From Rutpela maculata (lineage: Eukaryota > Arthropoda > Insecta > Coleoptera > Cerambycidae), in contig OW386286.2 in NCBI GenBank assembly GCA_936432065.2, forward strand, positions 83,083,652 through 83,147,651: a DNA stretch of 64,000 bases, in the 5' to 3' direction. Positions within the stretch are counted from its first letter, which is position 1. Each line of letters starts with the position of its first letter. The notes below the pieces were generated by a model. The model had not been told where the DNA came from. It ran no database searches and saw only the letters and a program-made list of their open reading frames with translations. The position numbers and the translations under genes are program-made. Shown here in pieces: positions 1-11,508 of this stretch.

Positions 1-719
1 GCAATGAAGCCCTTGCCTCATTTGTATTACAATCTACTATTTTCTACGATTGTGCTGAAAGTCAAATTTTCTAACTTCAAAATGAATGCAGAAAATATCA
101 ATTTGCCGTACGCCGTGCGGCAAAGAATTTGCCACACGCCTTGATTACATCTTCACACACCGGAATAAAATAGTGTGTTTACCTCAAAGAATTTTATATT
201 ACTTACTGGTAATAACAATTAAATTCTATAAATGTACATGAATTGCAATTACAAAGTCAAATTTTCTAACTTCAGAATGACTGCGGAAAATGTCACTTTA
301 AATAAAATCTGACAGGCAGCAAATTTAAAATTTTGGAAAGACCTTAAAAAAGGGAAATAACTTCACAACCGTAGAAAAAATAGTATGTAACACACATGTG
401 GCAAGCTTCATTGCAAAACTCGTATGATAGGAACACTCGCTGCGCTCGTGTTTCTACTTTCATACATCGTTTTGCAATGAAGCCCTTGCCACACTTGTAT
501 TACAATCTACTATTTTCTACGATTGTGCTAAAAGTCAAATTTTCTAACTTCAAAATGATTGCAGAAAGTGTCACTTTGCCGCACGCCGTGCGGCAAGAAT
601 TTTTTGTACCATTTTGTTGAAATTCAAATTTTCTAACTTCAAAATGAGTGCAGAAAATGTCACTTTCACAAAGAATTTGCCACACGCCTCGATTACATCT
701 TCACAAATTTAAAGTTTTG
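1..719. repeat. Diverged direct repeats, about 473-bp offset
   Basis: The first ~160 bases recur from 474 with small changes. A shorter core beginning CAAATTTTCTAACTTC appears four times, near 63, 259, 536 and 624, and the GCCGTGCGGCAA motif recurs with it. No coding signal is convincing here. A CACTCGCTGCGCTCGTG segment near 432-450 has a compact palindromic look often seen in insect mobile repeats. The family is not identified. Confidence 0.6.
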
Positions 720-743
720 AAAGACTCTAAGGGCCGGTTTTAG

Positions 744-870
744 GGCCGTTACTTTCGGTCCCGATTAAACTTTAACCGTCTGCCAAATCATTGAAAGTAC
801 AATTGTTTCCATGGTAACTGAATTGGTTTGATCCACCGTTAACGTTTAATCGGGATCGAAAGTAACGGCA
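744..870. repeat. Small inverted repeat, about 26-bp arms
   Basis: An arm at 745-770 (starting GCCGTTACTTTCGG) is matched in reverse complement at 844-869 with one or two mismatches, around a ~73-base spacer. Related GTTTAA-rich imperfect repeats continue to about 950. This may be the end of a DNA transposon or a small MITE. From 950 to 1600 I see no gene. Confidence 0.55.
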
Positions 871-2162
871 ATTCTAGGTACAGATTAAACCAAAGTTTAA
901 TTGGAAGTTTAAACTGAAGTTTTACTGGAGGTTTAAACTTTAGATTTTAGTGTTCGCTAAAATGCCGTTTTATAGATGTTTGTCAAGATCGTCAGTTCTA
1001 TCGCCATTTTGTTAGTTGGTAGCATAGTGACAAATTGGCGATTGACGACATTTTCATTACTGGTACTTTGACTTTTCGCGATGGGTGAAAGATCTTTAAA
1101 TTTCAACGGCAGTGAAATCAAACTATTGATTGAATTAGTAGTCCAGTCAATGAATGGTTTCTAGAGGGGAATGCTGAGATCACAATTTTTGACTAGAGGG
1201 CTGTGTTTCGACTATTTAGGAGGTAAACATACTAAAAGTCCCCGAACGTAGGAGGTGAGGGGGATGCAGCGGGGCACGAAGAAGGTCCCGGTTTTTGGTT
1301 TTTCGCTCATATCTCGAAAACGGTTAGCTCTAATCAAAAAGTGGCTATATGCAAAATTAAAGTTGACTAAATTTTCTACAATAATGTTTCTATTATTTTT
1401 TTTCGTATCTGCTATGGTTCAGTAATGAATTGTATATCTTTTGATTGTATTCTAACTTTATTATAAATTTATTATAAATTGAAAATAAATTTTAATAATC
1501 ATCGTAGAAAAAAATTTCTTGTACAGATATCCGTTTCACAACAGACTGAACTGAAATATTGAATAAAAAATATCTTTGCCTCTGTAAGTGTGTGTGTGCG
1601 TGTATATTAGGGTGGCCCTTATTTTTCAATATATTTTTTTTTCTTTATGACGCCCCTTATATTTGTTCTACTTGGTAAAAAAATAGTTTCTACCAAATTT
1701 GAAATTTTGTGGAGCACGGGATCACGTGGCACATTACAGTTAAAATTATTTATTTTTTTATAACTACCGTAAGTTTATACAGTGTGTGTAATTGCGGACT
1801 GGACATGTACCCTACGTAGCGCGAGAGATATGACAACCTAGGTAACAGCAAACTCGCCCGTCGGCGGCATAGATTAAAAAGTCTGCGCTAGACCACTGAA
1901 GCATTCCCGCTCTCAGTTGTTTCATTTCAGCCAGCTGGCACACGCGATGTTGCAATTCCAACTCCCTATGCCCAGCCCGCCACTACACACGCTGTATCTC
2001 TCTTATTTAAACAATTGAGCAAGGTATATAGGGCGAGTGGAGCTTAGAACATATGAGTTCTGAGCTCCACCAACCCTGAAATAATAGCTGTATCTAGCTT
2101 ACCTACCGGAAATACACAACAGAAGAAGAAAAAAAAAAGAAGAAAAGAAATACACGGCAACA

Positions 2163-2640
2163 GCGTACCTACCGTATATACAAGGATGTACGGACAGAAT
2201 CGAAAGAGTTTTGGAGAAAAAGAACTTCAAAGTAATATATAATGCAAAACAGAAGGTGGCACAACATTTTCCCAAATACCAAGGTCCAGAAGAACTAGAA
2301 ACACCAGGAGTATATAGCATCCCATGTTCCTGCGGGCAAGTTTACATCGGAGAGACCAAACGACGTATAAACACCAGACTCAGAGAACACATTAGAAACA
2401 CAAAGAAGGGAAATTCTACAAAATCAGTAGTTGCTGAACATTCAGAAGAAACCGGCCATTAGAAAATTCGACAAAACAAAGAAATTAGCCAACACCAAGA
2501 ATTATTGGCCAAGAAGATACAGAGAAGCCATTGAAATAAATAAACATCCGAATAACTATAACCGTGACACTGGACTACAATTACCAATAACGTGGAAGTC
2601 AATGTTCCGCATGAGCAATGATCCGCAACACGCCTCCTGA
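2163..2640 (+). pseudogene. Penelope-like element, C-terminal GIY-YIG endonuclease remnant
   Basis: The reading frame is recognisable from about 2163 (a PYIQG-type linker), through 2211-2462, to 2640 after a frame change. It encodes the GIY-YIG endonuclease that follows the reverse transcriptase in Penelope-like retroelements. GVYSIPCSCGQVYIGE is the GVY...YIG core with the CxC pair, followed by TKRR, a catalytic-type R and an EH pair. A stop at 2461-2463 splits the frame; the tail (NYWPRRYREAIEI, NRDTG) resumes in another frame. The reverse transcriptase is absent, so this is a 5'-truncated copy. It cannot make an active enzyme. The family call is secure; the clade within Penelope-like elements is not determined. 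Confidence 0.85.
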
Positions 2641-2679
2641 TAACCTCTATAAAAAGAGGAGCTCAGTCCAGCAGAGCTC

Positions 2680-2725
2680 ACTTCGCTTCAGAAGAAGACC
2701 ACGACAAGATGGTCGAAACGTCAAG
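2680..2725 (+). ncRNA. Hammerhead-ribozyme-like motif downstream of the Penelope ORF
   Basis: CAGAAGA at 2689-2695 resembles the hammerhead core CUGANGA with one change at the conserved U. It is followed by a 5-bp stem (GACCA 2697-2701, TGGTC 2710-2714), then GAAA at 2715-2718 and CGTC at 2719-2722. Penelope-like elements are known to carry minimal hammerhead ribozymes in their terminal repeats, and the location just downstream of the GIY-YIG ORF fits. The substituted U would probably impair catalysis. The stem I partner was not resolved. Confidence 0.4.
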
Positions 2726-3190
2726 CACTCAACCAAGTCTACGCGGAAGAAGACCCGGAAACCAGCAGCCAGATCACCAGCTCCGCGAAAGCCTTAGCAC
2801 CAAAAAAAGCATTGAAGAAGACAAACTTTTCCTTTTAAACCAAAGAAAAAAAGGCCGACCTGGATCAATGATCGGCGGAGAAGAATCTCGAAAGAAGCAA
2901 GATGAATTAAAGTCTAGCAGGGTTGGTAGAGCTCAGAACTCATATGTTCTAAGCTCCACTCGTCCTATATACCTTGTTCAATTGTTTAAATAAGTAGGAT
3001 ATAAATTTACGGTAGTTATAAAAAAATAAATAATTTTAACTGTAATGTCCCACGTGATCCCGTGCTCCAAAAAATTTCAAATTTGATAGAAATTATTTTT
3101 TTACCAAGTAGAACAAATTAATATAAGGGGCCTCATAAAGAAAAAAAAATATATTGAAAAATAAGGGCCACCTTAATGTTCCTATGAGAA

Positions 3191-3920
3191 ATGCCGACAA
3201 TAAAGGCATTACTAAAAAAATGTCTTATTTGCAATAAACAACGCGACATTAAAGGAAAACGAAAGCAACTGTATGTAGGGTCATTTAACCGGCAAAACGA
3301 AATTTTCCAGAAAGCTAAGGTGTTAAATGACGAGGAAATACTATATAGAATTCAAGGATTCGGCGGCAGTTCCATTGACATGACAGCAAATGATTTGAAA
3401 TATCACAATTTATGTATGTAAGATTTTTTTTAAAAACTAATACTTCAAAGAAACAAAACAAAGCTAATATTCTTCAATTTAAAGACCTGTTTTTGCAAGC
3501 CTTATTAAAATTAGAAAATTTTTTATTGGCAAATGCTGAAGTTTTAACAATAGATCAAATTCGTCACCTTCTTCATACAGAAACCACCAAATACAATATC
3601 TATTGGACTGAGTCATATCCAAGTTCAGATGAGATTTCCAAGAAATTAAAGTAACATTTCGGAGATAAATTACTAATAAATGAAAGGGGTTCAAAGATGT
3701 CTAGTTATGTTTGTTCAAAGGTAAAAATAATAAAATTGCTGAACGTGCCAGAAGAGAGCACATTTCAATCAAGGATGTTGCCGGGCAGACCAATTCTTCT
3801 TGTCACTTACAGTCTGATATGTATCATCTTGCTAAAGTCTTAAAAACAAATATTCAAATATGTAAATCTGCAGTTAATAACATAGAAATTACTAAAGAAT
3901 GTGCTTCTAAAATTATTTAG
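3191..3920 (+). pseudogene. Broken N-terminal part of a Cys/His-rich insect repeat protein
   Basis: Three plus-strand frames (3191-3421, 3412-3654, 3711-3920) look like pieces of one degraded protein. The first has a CLIC pair near the N terminus and a DLKYHNLCM motif about 55 residues later. The second continues at the frame break with VRFF. This CxxC...YHxxC...F layout is common at the N terminus of large uncharacterised proteins repeated in insect genomes. A stop at about 3652 and further stops after it show decay. The function is unknown. The C-terminal half of what may be a similar protein is at 28003-28520, but I cannot show that they are the same family. Confidence 0.5.
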
Positions 3921-5302
3921 AATTCGTTTTTTTTACAAAATGCCTATTTTGTTCAGCCAAAAATACCAAACCTTTTTGAATTTGGATGGCACAAGACAGC
4001 AACGTAATTAATGCGAAGCCAGATTTTCTAAACATAGCACCATTTTGTAAGTGAAACACCTAATTTGTAACAAATCATGTTCGTGTGCTAAAGCAAATGT
4101 ACTTTGTTCCATAAGCTGTATATGCGAAGGCAAGTGTGTATAGTATATATCGAATTAAAATGTGTTTTTTGTGTGCTACTACAGAATTCTATTACCCAGT
4201 ATAATATTATCAATATTACTTTATGAATACATCTGGAAACGAATTTCGTACCGTGTCATTTCATGTTCTCTACGCTGTCTGATGCAAGGTGCACCCAGAA
4301 TTTAGTACAGCGCGTACAACGCTCAAGCTTTTTACACTTTTATGACCACCAAACTGTTGTAAACAACGATTTTATGTTTTTCAAAAATTAATTCAGACCT
4401 TAAACTACATTTCACTCGCTTATACTAGTTATCTTCAATAATAAAAAATTTCCTCGATACCGACTTTTTCAATGTTGCTACTGAAAAATTCATGTGAACT
4501 CGGGTGAAAATATTTCTTTTCCACCAGATAATTTATCTTTAGTATAATTTTATGTATGGCAATCGATTCATCATGTTTTGAAATATATGTGTCCAAATTT
4601 TCAAGCCGAGTTAATTGTTATTAACAAAGTTATGGGATGAGAAACACAAAATATTGTATTTTTACGGAATTTCATAGAAAAGTGGAAAAACGCAATTTTC
4701 TCCGATTTCGCAATTCCAAATCAAATCGCGACTTCCATATTCGAATTCGGCAGGTCATTTTACATAAGAATATGACTTCAGTTTTTGTGTGTTCGCGAGT
4801 TGCATAGGCCACTTATTTTGCATATTTCGAAGGTCCCGGTCTTCGGCTATAAAGGCTCTGCAAAAAAATTACATTTACTGATACTGATACTTAATTTTCT
4901 CTAATGAAGTCCTGCTACGAAGTAGGAACATTTTAGCACAGAATTAGCACAAGGGCCGGCCTGAATTTGTTGAAGACTTTTGTTAACAAATTTTGTACCA
5001 GTTGATTAAAGAATAGTATCAAAATTGGTCTTCTTTATAGGATAGTATCTCACTTATTTTATATGCATTTTTAACAGCGCTTTTACACCTGGAATTGTAA
5101 ACAATTATCTCGAATATATTTACAATGGGTACACCTTTTGCTAGTACTGCGACAAAGAAGTTCTTTCTACTTTGAATTTGAAGAAGCAGATTAGAAAAAA
5201 CATGTTTCTGCATATGTAATTTTTATTATAAAACCTTTTAATTTTTCAAAACTGATCGTTATATACCATTTCCTATAAAAATAACTTGCAATTATTTATG
5301 TA
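3921..5302. other. AT-rich DNA without recognised genes
   Basis: No ORF of convincing length or composition and no clear repeat structure was seen. The stretch is the left flank of errantivirus copy A, whose target site ends at 5302. Confidence 0.5.
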
Positions 5303-5664
5303 TGTTAGATCACGATTTACATGAGTGACTTTTTAAAAAGATTTATTTAGTTACATGGGGCCAACGTTGGCTCTTGGAGAAGGAATAATACAATAATTAG
5401 AAGTGTTTCATTCTAAGTGAGTTTAATAACTGACTTTACAAAGCATGTCTAGTCGTATTTATAACATACAGAACCTGAGTAAGCAAAATATAGAACAAAG
5501 GAAATGCAATTCGACAGTCAGCATAAAATGTGAGAAACAAAGGTGAAATATAATATCTCTAAGATAAGCGATTAATAAGAGAAGTCGTTATCATGTAATA
5601 TGATATACATGTGGAGGTTTGTTATGACTAAGTCTTTATAATAAGCGTATAATTTTATATAACA
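5303..5664 (-). repeat. 3' LTR of errantivirus A
   Basis: 362 bp, matching 13432-13793 almost completely. It ends in the TG...CA inverted dinucleotides. A TATAAATA string on the minus strand near 5457-5464 is a candidate core promoter element. In copy B the LTR is clearly related at its ends but diverged in the middle. Confidence 0.93.
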
Positions 5665-5676
5665 ACTTCCCCCTTA
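5665..5676 (-). other. Polypurine tract of errantivirus A
   Basis: On the minus strand an AAGGGGGAAG purine run lies directly inside the 3' LTR. This is the expected primer for plus-strand DNA synthesis. The same sequence sits inside the corresponding LTR of copy B at 48762-48773. Confidence 0.8.
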
Positions 5677-5918
5677 ATAAAAAAGTTGATGTTATGCAGC
5701 AACTTTTGAAAATTGTTAGAAACGTTAAATGAATATAATGCAAAATGAATTGAAACAATGTTGAATGAATACAAAGCAAAATAATAAAATACATAAAGTT
5801 AAAATTGGTAAATGATAATAATATTAAGTGAGTAATACATTACATAAATGTAATAAGAATAAAATACAATGGTCTAAATTAATAGACAAGGGTAAAACTC
5901 CACATATGAAAGTCTATG

Positions 5919-7734
5919 TTAACTCGATGTCCTCTTCTTCTTGAGGTTTAATACCGGGTCGCTTTCTTGGAGGGATAAGTCTAGGAAATTTGGTGAATAC
6001 TCTGCTTCGCTCTGAAGGAGGTGAAGGAGTTGGATTCGCAATGCTCTACATCTTCTTCTTCTGCATTTACAAGTTATGTAAAGTACAACTAACAGGATGA
6101 TGAGAGTGATTATGAAATACGTGAACCAAGATACGTGTTTGGTCACAAAAGGCTCGTTTATGAGGTCATCCAGGTCTTTGGAATATTGGTCCAATTTGGT
6201 TTTTGCAATATCTAGATCTTCTACGTCGAGATTGTTTAATTTGAGTGGTTTTAGTTTTGGAATTTCGATTTTGTCGGGCATGTGATTACAGCATTCAAAA
6301 GGAATTTGAATAGGATGTGAATTGTCCTTAATTTCGGAGAAGTCTTTGGCACTGGCTTGTATTCGAGTAATGCCTGCATAGGCGTAACATCCTGGTTGTA
6401 GTTTGATGATGGAATTTTTGTTGATTAACTCTGTCGTGGATTCTCTCTTTGGACAGTTGATGGTGATGTGAAGTGGTTCGGAATTAATTACTAGCCATGT
6501 GTTGTCTTCAAGTTCTTGGACGTTGTATCCCTGACTAATAATGAAGGAAGTTTGACAGTTCTCTGGAAGTTTCGGCAACGGTTTTAGTATTCTGGCTTCA
6601 CATATGGCATTTTGGTCGATAGGATAGGCAAACAGGTTCGAACATAGTTTGGTTCCAAAATAAAGAGGTTTGCATTCTTTCAAATTTTGTATAGGTATGT
6701 ACATTAAAGAATCATCGTCTCTCGCGATATACTTTTGTGAAATAGATAAAATGTGATGCAGACCAGTTCAGTTATCAAGTATCGGGATAGGATATAGGCG
6801 ATAGGTGTTATAATTTTGGGGTTCAACAAGTGGTATTGTTAAAACAAATACTAAGTTAGAATCCATTTGAAACGCTTGTAATTCAATAATATCCAAATAC
6901 TTAGCAACTGCCGATAATTTAATGGGGAGAGGCAAATTGTTCCTTCGTAAGCTCTGCGAAATTTCTTGTAATGCTGTTACCAAATGATTAGGGGTTATGA
7001 TTGAAGTGTGAATGATTCCTAATCTGGCAAATGTTATTGAATTCAAAATGTCGTTCAAATTATCTTCGATATACAAATAGCTTGCCATTAGTTGTTCGGA
7101 AATGTATATGAATTTTAGTTTTATGTGAGCAGCCTCGATAGCTTGAGTCATGGTTTGAATTGTCTGTTCGATTTCTTCGAGATCTTTGTTAAACGTTTCC
7201 TCGTCAATTTGTAATTTTTGTATAGTCGAGTTGAAGTTTTTAATAACAGAAGTTGTAACTGAAATTTGATTTTTGATTAAGTTTTCCAATTGATGTTCGT
7301 CGTTATTTAGTTTATTTATGCAATTAGTATAGTACTGGCCATCTTCAGCATCTAAGTTTCCAGTTATGGATTTGAATATTGTACCGATACCGTTAAGTAT
7401 TCCTCGTTTATATCTTTTTGTGTCTGAAAAGATTTCGTCAAATTTTGTTTTTATAGAGTTGGATATTTGTGTCAAAAGGTTAAAGTCTGTTTTAATTTCA
7501 CTCGTAAAAATAATTGACTTATGATCACCATTATTGAGAGTGTACAAGATTCTGTCTAAGATATTTTGATTTTTGTCAAAAGCTATTTTGAGGGATGAAA
7601 TGTTTTTATGCACTAGCAGAGTCCATTTGTTATTTGTCACCACGATGTCCGTGTCTTGGTGGTAGTATACACCAACAGTGTTATTGATCGGGGTAATTTT
7701 GTATTGTAATGCTGATCCGAACAGCAGGAGAAAC
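5919..7734 (-). pseudogene. env: Broken env (baculovirus F-like fusion protein), copy A
   Basis: The envelope gene of the errantivirus, homologous to the F-type fusion proteins of baculoviruses. A splice acceptor (TTTTCAG at about 7735-7741 on the minus strand) opens into a hydrophobic signal-peptide end (FLLLFGS), implying a spliced env mRNA. A furin-type RYKR followed by a GILNGIG fusion-peptide-like stretch is present. Two lesions are visible relative to copy B: an AGA-to-TGA stop near 6768, and a 16-nt loss near 6030 that changes the C-terminal tail frame just after the membrane anchor (FIITLIILLVVLY). The product would be truncated and non-functional. About 240 bp of non-coding 3' sequence follows before the LTR. 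Confidence 0.88.
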
Positions 7735-7746
7735 CTGAAAATAAAT

Positions 7747-10700
7747 TTAATTTTCAGTATACGGTTTCATTCTATCAAAGTTTACTTTAGTTTCTTGTTT
7801 TGTTTCGAGATTTAATAGGATAGCAGAATTTTGGAAAATTTCTTTTATTTTAAAAGGACCGTTAAATTTGTTTTGCAATTTGTTTTTGATCTGTGATTCT
7901 TTTACGTAAACCAAGTCACCTATTTGGTATTCGGGTCGTTTTTGGGGAACATTTCTATCGAAGCGAACTTTCGCTTTCTCCTTTTGAGCTTGCGTTCGAC
8001 TACGGGCTATTTTATAGTAGTGGGATATTCTGTTGTTTAAATCCCTAACGTATTTGGTTATTAACTCTTTTTGGTTATATAAAGTTTCAGGTGGTCTGTT
8101 GGACGTATGCCCAAATACAAGTTCGTATGGGGTGTTTTATTTACTGAATTGTTATAGCATATTACTGCATATGGTAAAATTGTGAAAGGATGTTCGTTCG
8201 GATTTTCAGTTTTATGAATTCTTATCATTTCAGCTAGAGTAGCATGAAATCTTTCTATGGATCCGTTCGATTGGGGGTGTCCTACGCTTGAATAAGTTAA
8301 TTTTATGTTGTAGAGGGTGCAGAGATCTTTGAGCAAACGGTTGTCAAAGTCGCCACCGTAATCGCAATGGATTCTTAGCGGGGTATCATAATGTTGAAAG
8401 TATAACAACAAGGTGTTTACGACAGATTTTGCGGATTTATCCGGGACTGCATAGGCTTGCGTGAATTTAGTTAATTTGTCGCGAATGGTTAAAGCGTAAT
8501 TTCGTGTGGGGAATTCAAATAAATCGATATTGATTCTTTCGAATGGTGTTCTTGGGGTTTCCGTGATTACTAGAGGGTTATTAAGGTTTTTTCGGCATAC
8601 CTTAGTTTTTTGGCAAGTTTCGCAATTTTTTATAAAATTTTCGACATCTTTAGTTAGACCTTGCCAAGTGTATTTTTCCCTAATTCTTCGAATCGTTTCG
8701 TTTATTCCGCGATGTAGATTATTTTTACCACTATGATATTGTTCTAGGATTATTGGGATTTGGTCCTCGTCAGGTGTTTGAACAATGTTTTGACAAATTA
8801 TTACTTTTAAGTCTTTTTCTGCAAAAATGAATGATAAAATTTCAAGTATAGGGAGATCTAGATTGTTTTCGACAAAGTATGTCTTAGAAAGATCCAAAAC
8901 ATCTTGATTTTTAAATAATACCAAAAATAGATGTTCAATTATGGATTCAATATCAAAAGGTAGAGGGATAATAAAATATCTCCTATGTCTAACTGTTTTG
9001 CTCGATACAATGTTTATCTTGTCGTTACGAAATTCGGGGTTTTCTTCGAATATGTCTTCGATAATTTCGTGATGGAGGTCTTGTAAGTTATTTTGTTGGA
9101 AAAAGGTTATAATATCTTTATGTTCTCGATACAAAAGTTGTTTGTTCGATGCTTTGATTTTCGAATAGTCAATTAAAGATGTTGTTTTGTATAAGTTGGT
9201 GAAAGTTTCGAATTCTTGGGAAATTTGTTCGTCAGTGATCTCGTTATTGTCTGGGTTTTCGTTGTCGTCTGACTATTCGTCATTCGCGGCTAGAACCTTT
9301 GAATAGAATTTGGAACATTCAGAAAAATGATTAATTTTGATTCTGGAAAGTGCATCCGCGTTCTTATTGATTTTGCCGGGTTTATAAATTATTTCGTAAT
9401 CGTACTCTTCTAATTTGAGTCGCCAACGGGCAAGTCTACTTCCTGGGTCTTTTATAGAGAATAGCCAGGTGAGTGGTCTATGGTCGGTTACAAGCTTGAA
9501 CTTTCTACCGTACAGATAGGGTCTAAAGTGCTTTACACTCCATACTATCGATAAAAGCTCGCGTTCAATCGTTGAATACTTAGTTTCTGCACTGCACAAG
9601 GTTCTAGAAGCATAGGCAATGGGTAAATCTTTGCCAATATAGGCCCCTGGCTCAGCACTGAGCCGACGGCAAATGCGCTCGCATCAGTGGTTAGAACGAA
9701 AGGTTCATCAAAGTTAGGGTAGATTAATATCGGAGTTGTCGTTAATGTTTGTTTTAAATTTTGAAAAGAATTTATGCAATCATTGTCGAAGAGAAATGGT
9801 ATGTCTTTTTGTAGTAGTTTTGTTAAGGGCTTGGTAATCTTGGAGAAATTAGGGATAAAGCGCCTATAATATCCGGCTAAGCCTAGAAATGATTTAATTT
9901 CTTTTTGGTTTTTTGGTTGAGGGAAATTTAGAATAGCGTCAACTTTCGAAGGATTCGGTTTTACGCCGTCTTTTGTAATGAGATGTCCTAAATAAGCGAC
10001 TTCTTTGCGGAGAAACTCGCATTTGTCGGGTTGAATTTTGAGATTGGCTTTCTGTAATCTTTTGAATACTTCTGTTAATCGAGAAATATGCTCATGAATA
10101 GTAGGGGAGTAAACAATAATATCGTCCATATAGACGAGACATCGTTCATTTTGGATACCTAATAAAATGTTATCCATCACTCTTTGAAATGTTGATGGAG
10201 CATTCTTAAGTCCAAAAGGCATTCTTACGAATTCTAAATGACCATTTTGAACTGTGAAAGCAGTTTTTTGAATATCTTTCGCATGAATCTCGATTTGGTG
10301 AAATCCGGAGGCTAAGTCCAAAGTTGTAAAATATTGACATTTGCCTAATTGATCGAGGAGGTCGGAAATATTGGGTAGCGGGTATTTATCGTCAATAGTC
10401 AGTTCGTTAAGTTTTCTGTAGTCCACTACAACTCGCCATTTTTGTTTACCGGAGGCGTCGAGTTTTTTAGGTACAACCCAAACCGGAGAGGACCAGGGAG
10501 AAATCGAAGGTCTAATGATGCCTTGATCAAGCATATTAGAGACTTGTGTTTTGACTTCCTCTTTATGGATATGAGGGTAGCGATATGACTTTGTGAAAAC
10601 CTGTTTTGAATTGTTCGTGTCAATGGAATGCTTAATTTCGTTAGTGAAAGTTAAATTGTCTCCTTCCAAATAGAATATATCTTGAAAGTCTAAACAAAGC

Positions 10701-11458
10701 TGCGTTACTATTTCGGCCTCTTCTTCGTTTAGATGATCCAAGCGCAATTCGTTCTTAATTTCGAAGGATCTGCCTGTCTGTGGATGTTTGTCGGAATTTT
10801 GAGTATTTAAATTAAAAATTGATTTGATTTTTTGTACTGGTTCAAGGTTAAGGTTTGAAAAGTTTATGGTTTTTGGGATCGCGTTTGCATTTATTATTGA
10901 AGTTAAAAATTCTCCATTGTGATCGATTTTGACAATTGCATTTGGTAGGCGTACTTTCTCGTTTTCCTGGGCTAACAGTATAGCCTCGGTATTTCGCATG
11001 TTACATTTTAGTTTACAAATTTTTTCCATGCGAGGTTCAATAGAAATTAAATTTTTGATGTTGCTTAAATTTGAATTTTTTGTATCAGAATTAATAGTCG
11101 GTTGTAAAGGTAAATTTACTGCAGTTTCTTCCGTAACTTTAAATAGTGGTACGGTTTTGAAATTTGTGACTAGTTGTTTATTTTTAAAGTCTACTTTGCA
11201 TTCGTAATGTTCTAGGAAGTCTGCGCCTAATAATCCATCGAAATCTATATCTAGATTATAGATATAAACTTTGTGTGACTCATTTGAAAAGGGGATGAGA
11301 ACAGATTCGTTGATATAAATTTTTTGATCAGTGATACCCTGTATGATTACATTTTCAGGAGATCTAGGTCTGTAATTTTCAGCTGTTTTAGATTTAAAAA
11401 TTGATATACCTGCGCCTGTGTCAATTAGAATTTTAAATTTGCCAGTTGCAACCTTCAT
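7747..11458 (-). pseudogene. pol: Broken pol (protease, RT, RNase H, integrase), copy A
   Basis: Order from the 5' end: aspartic protease (ILIDTGAG), reverse transcriptase (VYMDDIIVY), RNase H (LTTDASAF and TDHRPLTW), HHCC zinc-binding region and DDE integrase. The frame is broken three times relative to copy B: a 2-nt insertion near 9640 inside RNase H, a GAG-to-TAG stop at 9273-9275 in the RNase H/integrase linker, and a 10-nt loss near 8135 in the integrase C-terminal region. The pol frame lies -1 to gag and overlaps its end, as in other Gypsy elements. The stop at 7747-7749 lies just upstream of the env splice acceptor. Confidence 0.92.
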
Positions 11459-11508
11459 ATAATAGAGATTTTTTGAGTTTACAGTTAGTAGGGTATGGGA
11501 AAGCGTAT

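Larger units (their letters stand above)
1607..3174. mobile_element. Inverted-repeat block enclosing a Penelope-like remnant
   Basis: Outer arms of about 174 bp, 1607-1780 and 3001-3174, are inverted copies of each other and begin TTAGGGTGGCCCTT. A second pair of inverted arms lies inside, about 2001-2077 and 2919-2995. The inner arm contains a near-palindrome at 2039-2068 (GGAGCT...AGCTCC). The enclosed DNA carries the GIY-YIG part of a Penelope-like element on the plus strand. Penelope-like elements often occur as partial copies with inverted flanks, so the inner pair may be native to that element. The outer pair may instead belong to a separate DNA transposon that it entered. No clear TSD was found. 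Confidence 0.6.

Noticed and set aside
2709..2993. 94-codon ORF after the hammerhead-like motif
   Set aside because: Low-complexity Arg/Lys-rich frame in the Penelope 3' region with no domain; probably non-coding.
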